From positions 1 to 45,475 of the IMG/VR virus record IMGVR_UViG_3300010396_000057: a stretch of DNA of 45,475 nucleotides; one strand, 5' to 3'. The notes under the pieces were generated by a model, which did not search any database, was not told the DNA's origin, and saw only the letters and a list, made by a program, of their open reading frames with translations. The position numbers were made by a program, and so were the translations under genes. Position 1 is the first letter of the stretch, and each line of letters opens with the position of its first letter. Shown in pieces: positions 38,242-45,475 of this stretch. The DNA is from a virus.

Positions 38242-38978
38242 TGGCAGGCACGGGCTCCTATTTCAATTCGTCGGCCAGTGCCAATTCGTTGACGTCCTGG
38301 TCATTCGCCTTCCGTGCTGCCATGGCTCAGGTGCGCACCACCATTCCAGTGCAGGTGGTTGCGATACACGGCGGCGGTTTGGCGCCCGTAGGGCGTGTGG
38401 ACGTGCAGCCACTTATCCAGCAGACGGACAGCGCAGGGAACGTCATGGCGCTTCCGGTGCTATATGGCTTGCCCTATCTACGCTGGCAGGGAGGCGCAAG
38501 CGCGGTGATCCTTGATGCGGCCATAAATGACATTGGCCTCATCTGCTTCGCCGATCGTGACGTGTCGGCGATCATCGCCAGTGGCAAGCAGTCGGCGCCG
38601 GGCTCAAACCGCAGGTTCAGCCTTGCTGACGGCTTCTACATGGGCGCAACATTGAACGCGCAGCCCACGCAATATTTGTGGTTCGATTCTGACAACGGCA
38701 TCAAACTGATCTCGCCGAACCCGATTCAGGCTATCGCGAACAACGGCGCGAGCAACCCGCCGACAGTCACGATGAACAGTTCCGGGATCGTGCTCAGCTT
38801 CGGCGGTCATTCGATCACGATCAACAGTAGCGGAATCGCGATCATCGGCCCGGTGACGGGCGACAACACCGCGACCTTCAGCAAGGAAGGAACGTTCAAC
38901 GGAGGCCATACGGTCAGCGCACACGTGCATCCGGGTGTCACGTCGGGCAGCAGCAATACCGCAGAACCAACTGGCTAA
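38241..38978 (+). CDS. Tail spike / puncturing protein with Gp138-type OB domain
   Basis: 245 aa. Residues 30-125 (TIPVQVVAIHGGGLAPVGRVDVQPLIQQ ... GLICFADRDVSAII) form the Gp138-like N-terminal OB fold. The rest is a repetitive beta-helix (TVTMNSSGIVLSFGGHSITINSSGIAII). HVHPG near the end is an HxH motif that holds an iron atom at the tip of such spikes. It pierces the outer membrane when the sheath contracts. Confidence 0.86.
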   Translation: MAGTGSYFNSSASANSLTSWSFAFRAAMAQVRTTIPVQVVAIHGGGLAPVGRVDVQPLIQQTDSAGNVMALPVLYGLPYLRWQGGASAVILDAAINDIGLICFADRDVSAIIASGKQSAPGSNRRFSLADGFYMGATLNAQPTQYLWFDSDNGIKLISPNPIQAIANNGASNPPTVTMNSSGIVLSFGGHSITINSSGIAIIGPVTGDNTATFSKEGTFNGGHTVSAHVHPGVTSGSSNTAEPTG

Positions 38979-39424
38979 CGCACCTGGACAGGGATTGTGG
39001 CTTGAACATCCCTACCCATACTGTCTTCTTTAACCAGAGGGCCGGCGAGATTACCTCCATTCTTGCCGATGGCCGCAATCACGCCAGGCGGCTGCATGAA
39101 GGGAGCGATCATGATGACTTGGTACGAATAGTTTCCCGGGGATAGACACGACAGACCGGTGATTCCGACCGGCCCAAACGCGCCATGCGATACGGCGACG
39201 TTTGCGGCATTCAATGCGCAGCCTTCCGCGCGATTGAATTCTGACCCCGGTTCGCCCATGAGTCCGATGCTCAAAATAGTCCCATCCGGTAAGTTCGTTG
39301 TCCCGGACACGATCCCGTTCGTTGAAATGATCGAAGGCAGCTTGATCCACACGTTCAATGGCTGTTGAGCGTAAGACGCGCACGCGACAAACAGCAATGC
39401 GCAGACCAGCGAGAAACGTTTCAT
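38975..39424 (-). CDS. Secreted protein, probable lysogenic-conversion (moron) gene
   Basis: 149 aa on the opposite strand inside the tail operon. A clear signal peptide (KR, then LVCALLFVACASYA, cleaved before QQP) predicts export; the mature part is beta-rich with two cysteines (CALN and LSCLSPG) that could pair. It converges on the spike gene with a 4-base overlap. A GGGGTGGG region precedes its start. No family recognised. Its orientation and export suggest expression from the prophage with an effect on the host envelope; this is inference. It could also act as a periplasmic block to superinfection. Confidence 0.72.
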   Translation of the reverse strand: MKRFSLVCALLFVACASYAQQPLNVWIKLPSIISTNGIVSGTTNLPDGTILSIGLMGEPGSEFNRAEGCALNAANVAVSHGAFGPVGITGLSCLSPGNYSYQVIMIAPFMQPPGVIAAIGKNGGNLAGPLVKEDSMGRDVQATIPVQVR

Positions 39425-39446
39425 AACCCACCCCTATAGCCGAGAC

Positions 39447-39803
39447 ATGCAGACTCTACCACTCGACACTACCAGCTGGGACTTGGCGCTGGACAGCAAT
39501 GGCAACCTGTCGCTGACCGATCCCGATTACAGCATTGCGCAGGACGTGGCCTCGGCTATCCGCACCTTTCAGGGTGAATGTTGGTACGGCGCTACGCTCG
39601 GCATGCCTTATTTCCAGTCGATTCTAGGCAAGCTTCCGCCGCGATCGTACATCACGAGCCTGCTGGAACGGGCGGCATTGACCGTGACCGGCGTGGTGTC
39701 AGTAACCGTGGTCAGCCTGGGGCTCAATGCACAACGCCAGTTAACCGGCTCCGTGATCGTGGTCAGCACGGACACCAATACTCCCATCGTTGCGAGTTTC
39801 TGA
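39447..39803 (+). CDS. Baseplate gp25-like protein
   Basis: 118 aa. LTDPDYSIAQDVASAIRTFQGECWYGATLGMPYFQSILG is the gp25/W conserved region (with YF and the LG ending), then a beta part. It seeds sheath polymerisation at the baseplate. The gene is separated from the spike by the reverse-oriented secreted protein; the two would normally be adjacent. Confidence 0.85.
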   Translation: MQTLPLDTTSWDLALDSNGNLSLTDPDYSIAQDVASAIRTFQGECWYGATLGMPYFQSILGKLPPRSYITSLLERAALTVTGVVSVTVVSLGLNAQRQLTGSVIVVSTDTNTPIVASF

Positions 39804-39804
39804 T

Positions 39805-41022
39805 ATGACCGGCACCGCCGTCCCCGACATCCAGTTCACGCCCACAGGCCTTGTGCTGCCGACCGATTCGGCCATCCTCGGCGGCGTTCAGTCCGATCAG
39901 CAACGGGCGTTCGGTGGCAACCTATCGTTGTCGTTGTCGTCGCCTCAGGGACAGCTTGCCCAGGCGCTGACCGCCATCATCAGCGACAAAAACGCGCAGA
40001 TCGCCGAAATCGTGAACCAGGTGGACCCGGCTAATGCTGCCGGTGTCATGCAGGACGCCATCGGGGCGATCTATTTCATGCAACGGATTGCGGCGTCGGG
40101 CACCTTGGTGGCCGGGACATGCAACGGCCTGGCCGGCACCGTCATCCCGCAGGGGGCTATCGCGCAGGACACGGCAGGCAACCAGTATGCGTTGCTCTCT
40201 GCGGTCACCATCGCATCGTCTGGCAATGTCATCGGTCAGTTCCAGTGCCTGAGCATGGGTCCGATCGCCTGTCCCACAGGAACGCTTACCACGATCTACA
40301 AGGCCATTTCCGGGTGGGAGTCCGTTACGAATGCGACGGCCGGCGTTCCTGGAGTGAATGAAGAATCGCGTGCGGATTTCGAGCTGCGTCGGCAGAACTC
40401 CGTGGGTGTCAATGCGCTGAACTCCATCCAGTCCGTGCTTGCGGCTGTGCTTGCGGTTCCGAACGTCATCGACGCTTACGTGACGGACAACTCGACGAAT
40501 GCCGCGGTCAACACCGGCCCGACCAATTATCCGATCATCGGAAATTCGATTTACGTGGCTGTCGCGGGCGGCGCGGCGGCGGATGTTGCCAAGGCCATAT
40601 GGAGCAAGAAATCGCTGGGTTGCGCGTACAATGGCACAACGACGTACACCTACACGGACTCATCCACGGGCGTCTTGCCCTATCCGACGTACACCGTGAA
40701 GTGGGTCACCCCTACATCGGTTCCGGTGTATTTTGCGGTGAACATCGTCAACAATACGAGTGTCCCATCCAATATCACGCAATTGGTACAGGCCGCCATT
40801 CTTGCGGCCTTCAATGGGCAGGATGGCGGTTCGCGTGCACGAATCGGCTCGACCCTGTACGCAGGACGTTACTTCGCGGGCATCGCAGCCATCGGCAATG
40901 GCGTCGAACTGCTTTCGATCGGCATCGGCGCATCAGCCAGTCCCACAGCAACGTCTCTGGCGTTGGGCATTGATCAATTGCCAACCTTGAGCGCCAGCAA
41001 CATCACGGTGACCCTGTCGTGA
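39805..41022 (+). CDS. Baseplate J-like protein
   Basis: 405 aa from 39805; a TTG at 39790 would add five residues. Conserved parts include EIVNQVDPANAAGVMQDAIGAIY, the AGVPGVNEESRADFELRRQNSVG block and GARIGSTLYAGRYF near the C-terminus (here RARIGSTLYAGRYF). It forms the wedge of the baseplate. The overlap with the next gene is GTGA. Confidence 0.92.
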   Translation: MTGTAVPDIQFTPTGLVLPTDSAILGGVQSDQQRAFGGNLSLSLSSPQGQLAQALTAIISDKNAQIAEIVNQVDPANAAGVMQDAIGAIYFMQRIAASGTLVAGTCNGLAGTVIPQGAIAQDTAGNQYALLSAVTIASSGNVIGQFQCLSMGPIACPTGTLTTIYKAISGWESVTNATAGVPGVNEESRADFELRRQNSVGVNALNSIQSVLAAVLAVPNVIDAYVTDNSTNAAVNTGPTNYPIIGNSIYVAVAGGAAADVAKAIWSKKSLGCAYNGTTTYTYTDSSTGVLPYPTYTVKWVTPTSVPVYFAVNIVNNTSVPSNITQLVQAAILAAFNGQDGGSRARIGSTLYAGRYFAGIAAIGNGVELLSIGIGASASPTATSLALGIDQLPTLSASNITVTLS

Positions 41023-42443
41023 GAGTGGTGCAGAACATCACGGCTAACGCCGAAGTCTTTGCAACCGGAGATGGCGCAACCTCGGTCTATCCGCTGACCT
41101 TCGACGGACTGACGCTTGTCGATCCCGAAAAGGCGCGAGTCACCGCCATCCACCGCGCGGACTGGCAGGGCCGCCAGCTGCTGTATCCGACGCCGCGGAC
41201 GAACAGGGTACGGCAGTCCAGCACCCCGACAAGCTCCTCCCTGTCAAACGTCACCTTGGCAACGGTGGCCGGCGCTGCGCCTGACGGCTCCGCAAGTGTT
41301 TCGTCGATGACGGTAACGGGTGGCACAGCACCGCAAATGTCTGTGCTTATGACGTCCAACGCTCCAGTAGTGGATGAGGACGGCAATACAGGGTTCTCGC
41401 TTTTTGTTGATAAAACCTCTCCCTCGGGGTTTGCGGGCATCCAAGTTAACCAGCAGAACGGCCCGACGGTTCTGGCGGCGTCTTTCATCGCACTGAACCT
41501 AGCGACGGGGGTTCTTGGCAACGAGTTCCTGGTCTCGACCGCTCTCAACAACTTCACCGCCACCGTCGATTCGCTGCCTGGTTGGTACAAGATCACCATC
41601 AAGTTCCCGGTGCGCCCCACGGCCACCTCCGTCCAGCCCTATATCTGTGTGCCGAACAGCACAACTTCGCGCAGCGGCACCGTAGGCGCAGTGCTTCGGT
41701 TCTTCGGCGGCATGAGTTTCTACGGCTCCTACATCCCCACCACTTCCGCCCCCGTTACCCTCACCGATTACACCTACACCCCGGCAGGTCAGGTCACGCT
41801 GGGGCAGGTGCCAGTAAATGGCGCGGTGTTGGATTGGGGTGGCAGCGGAACCATCAATCTGCTGGATGCAACGCCTACCTTTCTGTCCCAGTACGCCACA
41901 TCGCCCATCCTGACGAGCTTAATCCAGGCCGCCAACGAGACGATCGACCCGCAGGCGGATTTCGATGCGTTCATGGCGAACGTGTGGGATGTCTACACCG
42001 CTCAGGGGTTCGGCTTGGACATCTGGGGACGCATCGTCAACATCCCGCGCACGATCAATATTCCGGCATCGTCCGATTTCTTTGGATTCGACGAAGCGTT
42101 GCCGGATGCCGAGCCCTTCAACCAGGCGCCGTTCTACAACGGCCCTACAGGCGGAACGCTCTTCACGCTGACCGATGACGCCTATCGCGTGCTCATCCTG
42201 ACCAAAGCGCTTGCAAATATTTCGAGCTTCACCGCGCAGTCGATGAACGCCCTGCTGAACTTCATGTTCAACGGACAGGGTTCGACGCGAGGTTCATGCT
42301 ATGTGCTTGAGAGCGGCACACCGATGCAGATTTCCTACGTGTTTAATTTCGCGCTGACGTCGTGGGAGGCAGCTGTGCTTGAGCAATCGTCACTCATGCC
42401 AAGGCCTACAGGCGTTGGCGTGACGATCACCGTCAATCCATAA
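41019..42443 (+). CDS. DUF2612 baseplate/tail protein with an N-terminal fibre-like insertion
   Basis: 474 aa from a GTG start. The C-terminal 180 residues (VWDVYTAQGFGLDIWGRIVNIPR, DDAYRVLILTKALANIS) are the DUF2612 family, the tail protein after baseplate J. Residues 40-260 hold a Thr/Ser-rich beta domain with RTNRVRQSS and WYKITI blocks, resembling the head-spike or fibre carbohydrate-binding domains seen in phage fibres. A receptor-binding part inside a baseplate protein would be an adhesin variation; function by similarity of pattern. Confidence 0.78.
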   Translation: MRVVQNITANAEVFATGDGATSVYPLTFDGLTLVDPEKARVTAIHRADWQGRQLLYPTPRTNRVRQSSTPTSSSLSNVTLATVAGAAPDGSASVSSMTVTGGTAPQMSVLMTSNAPVVDEDGNTGFSLFVDKTSPSGFAGIQVNQQNGPTVLAASFIALNLATGVLGNEFLVSTALNNFTATVDSLPGWYKITIKFPVRPTATSVQPYICVPNSTTSRSGTVGAVLRFFGGMSFYGSYIPTTSAPVTLTDYTYTPAGQVTLGQVPVNGAVLDWGGSGTINLLDATPTFLSQYATSPILTSLIQAANETIDPQADFDAFMANVWDVYTAQGFGLDIWGRIVNIPRTINIPASSDFFGFDEALPDAEPFNQAPFYNGPTGGTLFTLTDDAYRVLILTKALANISSFTAQSMNALLNFMFNGQGSTRGSCYVLESGTPMQISYVFNFALTSWEAAVLEQSSLMPRPTGVGVTITVNP

Positions 42444-42469
42444 CCCGATCCATTCCAAGCATTTCGAAG

Positions 42470-42492
42470 AGGCCGCCTTGTGCGGCCTTTTC
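42470..42492 (+). terminator. Terminator before the tail fibre gene
   Basis: AGGCCGC pairs with GCGGCCT around CTTGT, followed by TTTTC. Located in the short gap between the DUF2612 gene and the fibre gene. Confidence 0.72.
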
Positions 42493-42511
42493 ATTTTACA
42501 GAGGCTAGACC

Positions 42512-44197
42512 ATGCAGAAGTCCAATGCGCCTACGAAACTAACCTTGGCGTTTGCTTCGGGTTCCGGGGCAGGCCCGGTGAATGTCGTTCCCTTGACGCC
42601 GGGAGCCACGCCCGGAACCGCCAGCTACCAGACCGGTTTCACGTCGATCAACATGGAACCGATTGCTTCGGGTGGCATCCCGCCGTTTGGTGCAGATTTC
42701 AATGGACTGTTCGGCGCTGCTACCACGGCGCAAATTTGGCAGCAATCCGGCTACACTTGGACGTTCGATTCCGCGTTCGCGTCGAATGCCAACATCGGCG
42801 GTTATCCGGCCGGCTCCGTACTGATGATGGGCAGCGGCAAAGGTCTGTGGGTCAATCAGACCGACAATAATACCGTCAGCCCTGATTCGACGGGATCTAC
42901 AGGATGGGTCGGCATCCCCGCCGCTGGCGTTTCCACGATAGCTACCACGGGCGGCACGAAGACGCCCGATCCTTCAGCACTGGGTGTCACGACATTGCTC
43001 GTGAGTGGCGCGCTGACTTCGAATGCAACTGTTGTGCTTCCGCTCACCGCTGGTGCGCGCTGGATCATCGCCAACAACACCACGGGAAGTTTCACGCTCA
43101 CCGTTCAAGGCGCCACTGGGGCAGGCGTTGCGATCACGCAAGGATCCGCGCTGACTGTATTCACCGACGGCACCGCGTACTTTGCTGCGAGTGCCAATCT
43201 CTCCGGCGCCTATCTCCCCATTGGCGGAACTGCCGTCGCAGCAACCAAACTGGCGACAGCGCGAACATTCAGCCTAAGCGGACAAGCTACGGGGGCGGGC
43301 ACAACCAGCTTCGATGGCACGGGCAATCTGGTGATCAATGTCACTGCGCTTGCGCCCACCGCTGCGCAGATAAATGCTGGATTGACTTATACGGCAGCAA
43401 ATGACGCGAATGTTGTCCACATTAATGGGACAGAAACGATTACGGGCACCAAGGCATTCTCGAATGTAATAACAACGCCTAGCATGAGCATCGGCGCCAA
43501 CCTGGTTTACCTTTATGAAACCGGAACTCCGGGTGCACTAGGAATCCGCACAGGCACGGGAAGTTCGCCATCGTATTGTTCGATCGGAGTGGACGGTTCC
43601 TTTATCACGCCCGGTAATATTACAGCCACCGGTAACATCGCCAGCTCTGGTACCGTTTCCGGCGCAACCATCACGAGCAGTGGCACTGTAACTGGCGCAA
43701 CCATCACTTCATCGGGAGTCGTGAATTCCGGCGCGAACTTCACCTCAACGTCATCGACGGTAAATCTGAATACGACGGGCACAGGCACCGTGCAACTACG
43801 GCCTAATGGGCAAGGAAGCTCGACTGGTCAACTCTCTATCGCTTCCACCGGCAATGTCGTGGCGTCTGGCACGATCACTCCGGGCTCCGATGAGCGCATA
43901 AAAGATAACGTGCAGCCGATCACTGGGGCGCTTGATATGGTGCGCGCAGCGCTGGTTGGCGTCGAGTATGACCGCAACGATCAAGATGGCGCACATGACG
44001 CCGGATTTATCGCTCAGCGCGTGAAGCAGTATCTTCCGCACCTGGTGCCTATCACGAAGACACACGGATTCGATGATTTCCATTCGATGAACTACAACGG
44101 CGCCGTAGCCTATTTGTCGGCCGCTCTGGTCGAGTTGCATGACATCGTAAAGAAACAGCAAATTGTGATCGACGCACTGACTGCCAAGGTAGGTTGA
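42512..44197 (+). CDS. Tail fibre with S74 peptidase chaperone domain
   Basis: 561 aa. The N-terminus attaches to the baseplate, and the centre is a long Ser/Thr/Gly-rich beta repeat (SSGTVSGATITSSGTVTGATITSSG type). The last 103 residues start SDERIKDNV at about 459 and belong to the S74 family: an intramolecular chaperone that trimerises the fibre and cuts itself off at that serine, ending in a helix (LVELHDIVKKQQIVIDALTAKVG). It should determine host receptor choice. Confidence 0.92.
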   Translation: MQKSNAPTKLTLAFASGSGAGPVNVVPLTPGATPGTASYQTGFTSINMEPIASGGIPPFGADFNGLFGAATTAQIWQQSGYTWTFDSAFASNANIGGYPAGSVLMMGSGKGLWVNQTDNNTVSPDSTGSTGWVGIPAAGVSTIATTGGTKTPDPSALGVTTLLVSGALTSNATVVLPLTAGARWIIANNTTGSFTLTVQGATGAGVAITQGSALTVFTDGTAYFAASANLSGAYLPIGGTAVAATKLATARTFSLSGQATGAGTTSFDGTGNLVINVTALAPTAAQINAGLTYTAANDANVVHINGTETITGTKAFSNVITTPSMSIGANLVYLYETGTPGALGIRTGTGSSPSYCSIGVDGSFITPGNITATGNIASSGTVSGATITSSGTVTGATITSSGVVNSGANFTSTSSTVNLNTTGTGTVQLRPNGQGSSTGQLSIASTGNVVASGTITPGSDERIKDNVQPITGALDMVRAALVGVEYDRNDQDGAHDAGFIAQRVKQYLPHLVPITKTHGFDDFHSMNYNGAVAYLSAALVELHDIVKKQQIVIDALTAKVG

Positions 44198-44198
44198 C

Positions 44199-44861
44199 GT
44201 GACCACTGGGTTAAAAACGAAAGCATCAGGAAATGCTGACCTGGATCTGGTGTTCGATCCCTACGTGCAAGGTACGTCACCGCCGGCGACCGGGCTAAAC
44301 GTCGGCGGCACGACAACTGACATCAATACACGCTACGCGCCAATCGTTTTCGGTTCGGCAGCGGCGGCGACAGGATTCAACACCAAACAATCCGGAAACG
44401 CCGACCTGAACACGTTATTCGCGGCTTATGGGACAGCGGTCTATGCACTGCCAATCAACGGGAACCGTTATACAGCCGCCGCCTTCACGACTGGCGCGGG
44501 CGTCAATGCGGCGCTGAATTTCAATGCCGCGACCTCCGGATGGACGGTAACGAAGAACATTGCCGGCACGGTGACCACACTGGACTCGGGAACTATTCCT
44601 GCCGGCGCGACGAAGGTCAAATATACGGACACATGGTTGAACGCAACGGGCGATACCGGCACCGGAAGCCCAACCAATGGCGCGCCATCCTTCACGACGC
44701 TGACTTCAACGAGCATCAGCGCATCCGACAGCATCGGCGTGGCTGGGGGCGGCGGCACCAAGCAAACCACGCACAGCATGAATATCCAGTTCCAGAATGC
44801 GGCGGGCGCGACGATCTCCAATACGACGATCACTTTCGTCTGTACAGCGGACGGCGAGTAA
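44199..44861 (+). CDS. Tail appendage protein with triplicated motif
   Basis: 220 aa from GTG 44199. The first 80 residues contain three related units of about 20 residues: TGLKTKASGNADLDLVFDP (3-21), TGLNVGGTTTDINTRYAP (31-48) and TGFNTKQSGNADLNTLFAA (58-76). The remainder is a Thr/Ser-rich beta sandwich (GWTVTKNIAGTVTTLDSGTI). It ends the late operon next to the fibre and may be a receptor-binding tip or fibre accessory protein. Confidence 0.7.
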   Translation: MTTGLKTKASGNADLDLVFDPYVQGTSPPATGLNVGGTTTDINTRYAPIVFGSAAAATGFNTKQSGNADLNTLFAAYGTAVYALPINGNRYTAAAFTTGAGVNAALNFNAATSGWTVTKNIAGTVTTLDSGTIPAGATKVKYTDTWLNATGDTGTGSPTNGAPSFTTLTSTSISASDSIGVAGGGGTKQTTHSMNIQFQNAAGATISNTTITFVCTADGE

Positions 44862-45014
44862 TTCGCGGGAGGCGATCCGACGCTCCAATCAGCCTTCGCC
44901 GACAGCATCATTTCGTTGACGCCGACACAATGATCCCGCCCCGGTCGTCAGGCCTCATCCGGCGATAGTCAGCTCAGGCGACGTGCGTTCAGGCGCGGGC
45001 CGATGGCCGGGGCG
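44862..45014. other. Gap after the last tail gene
   Basis: 153 bases without an open frame or a clear terminator. I see nothing more specific. Confidence 0.5.
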
Positions 45015-45206
45015 CTACTTCTGCTTCAACCAGCGCAGGCAGCGCTCGATCACGGTCTGCCGTTCCCGACACCAGGCGCATTCGATCTTCGGTGCAAAGG
45101 GATGCCGCGGCTTCGACTCGCCCACATTGCCGCAGACCGGGCAGCGGGACAGGGCAAGCATGGCGACGGCGTCGACGGTGATCTGGCGGGGGTCGTTCAA
45201 GGGCAT
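45015..45206 (-). CDS. Small zinc-ribbon protein near attR
   Basis: 63 aa from the ATG at 45206; a longer version from 45329 would run through the arm-type repeats and is less likely. CPVCG and CAWC, 21 residues apart, form a zinc ribbon, followed by a basic helix (ERQTVIERCLRWLKQK). It is transcribed toward the late operon, from the phage end. No good ribosome-binding site is visible. Such proteins are common beside attR in prophages. Confidence 0.52.
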   Translation of the reverse strand: MPLNDPRQITVDAVAMLALSRCPVCGNVGESKPRHPFAPKIECAWCRERQTVIERCLRWLKQK

Positions 45207-45248
45207 GGCGGCGAGGGTAGCGGGAGGCAGTCTCAGGGGGTGAAATCG

Positions 45249-45312
45249 CGTGTAAAACCCGTCCCGCAGCCCGCATTCCTGCGTCGAAATGAGCCCGTTT
45301 TCGTGTAAATCA
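45249..45312. promoter_or_regulatory. Arm-type integrase sites, right end
   Basis: CGTGTAAATCA at 45302-45312, identical to the two left copies, and CGTGTAAAA at 45249-45257. They lie 40-100 bases from the attR core, as P' arm sites should. Confidence 0.6.
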
Positions 45313-45352
45313 ATTCGCAGTAACCCCATGATTTCAAAGTATCGTCTACCTT

Positions 45353-45398
45353 ACTGTTAATCAGGGGGTCGTTGGTTCGAGTCCAACTTCGGGCGCCA
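45353..45398. repeat. attR core: displaced tRNA-Asn 3' end
   Basis: 46 bp repeating the anticodon loop to CCA of the tRNA-Asn gene. It carries T45372 and A45386 where the left copy has C124 and G138. Followed by the host terminator, this is most likely the original host 3' half. Confidence 0.93.
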
Positions 45399-45407
45399 GA
45401 CACAGAC

Positions 45408-45443
45408 AAAGGCCGGCAAGAAATTGCCGGCCTTTGCTTTTTC
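45408..45443 (+). terminator. Host tRNA terminator, separated by the prophage
   Basis: A perfect 12-bp stem (AAAGGCCGGCAA with TTGCCGGCCTTT), a GAAA tetraloop and then GCTTTTTC. Ten bases behind attR. It would have ended tRNA-Asn transcription before integration. No similar hairpin follows the tRNA at the left end. Confidence 0.9.
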
Positions 45444-45475
45444 GCATGATCAGAAGCAGAAAGGGCGCCGCGGCG

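Larger units (their letters stand above)
105..45398. mobile_element. Complete contractile-tailed prophage integrated in tRNA-Asn
   Basis: The element is bounded by a 46-bp direct repeat of the tRNA 3' part. It carries in order: integrase and early left operon, repressor/Cro switch, replication genes, lysis genes, packaging and head genes, contractile tail genes and fibres. Sheath (DUF3383) and tube (DUF3277) genes mark it as a myophage. No module is obviously missing, and the one clear broken gene is an accessory one (5271-5474), so the prophage may be inducible; that is an inference. Confidence 0.95.

Overview
The window is one complete temperate-phage genome (about 45.3 kb) integrated in a host tRNA-Asn(GUU) gene, plus short host flanks. 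The intact tRNA is at 74-150. A 46-bp repeat of its 3' part lies at 105-150 (attL) and 45353-45398 (attR), and the host terminator is stranded beyond attR. GC is high (about 60% by eye), and GTG starts and 4-base ATGA/GTGA overlaps are common. The tRNA type, gene style and myophage tail genes suggest a gamma- or betaproteobacterial host, with the Xanthomonadales (Dyella, Rhodanobacter and Luteibacter relatives) a reasonable guess. I cannot fix the species.

Left arm (185-11049, all minus strand): one long early operon runs from a repressor-controlled leftward promoter (11101-11129) down to the integrase beside attL. It starts with many tiny genes, including a protein with a cysteine at every third residue. 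Next come a recombination block (Sak4-like ATPase, PD-(D/E)XK nuclease, NinB-like and YbcO/HNH-like proteins), then a patch with integron attC-like sites around a Lar-like anti-restriction gene and a broken small gene. Small accessory genes, a methyltransferase-like protein, an excisionase-candidate gene and the tyrosine integrase finish it.

Switch (11050-11801): a small helix-turn-helix repressor faces a Cro-like gene. Four copies of the palindrome TAGCAC-N5-GTGCTA lie in two pairs, one at the leftward promoter and one between the two regulators, a lambda-like OL/OR layout with unrelated sequence.

Right early arm (12007-18480, mostly plus): a regulator, a DNA methyltransferase, a replication initiator with a Ser-Pro linker, a DnaB-type helicase and a RusA resolvase. 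A minus-strand two-gene unit with its own strong promoter and a 17-bp palindromic operator sits inside this arm. The arm ends with a candidate late regulator, followed by a promoter and terminator arranged like lambda pR'-tR'.

Late region (18593-44861): GH24 endolysin, two holin-like membrane proteins, a lipoprotein and a class 3 lipase; then terminase, portal, a minor head protein, a NUDIX-protease-scaffold fusion, cement and capsid proteins, and head-tail connectors. A contractile tail follows: DUF3383 sheath, tube, chaperones joined by a -1 frameshift, tape measure, hub, spike, gp25, baseplate J, DUF2612 and fibres. Two genes look foreign to this block: a GIY-YIG homing endonuclease (33617-34315) and a reverse-oriented secreted protein (38975-39424), a candidate lysogenic-conversion gene.

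The most unusual items are the attC-like cassette patch at 4982-5503, the compensatory T-stem difference between attL and attR, the autoregulated minus-strand pair at 16993-17447, the secreted gene inside the tail operon, and the NUDIX-protease-scaffold fusion.
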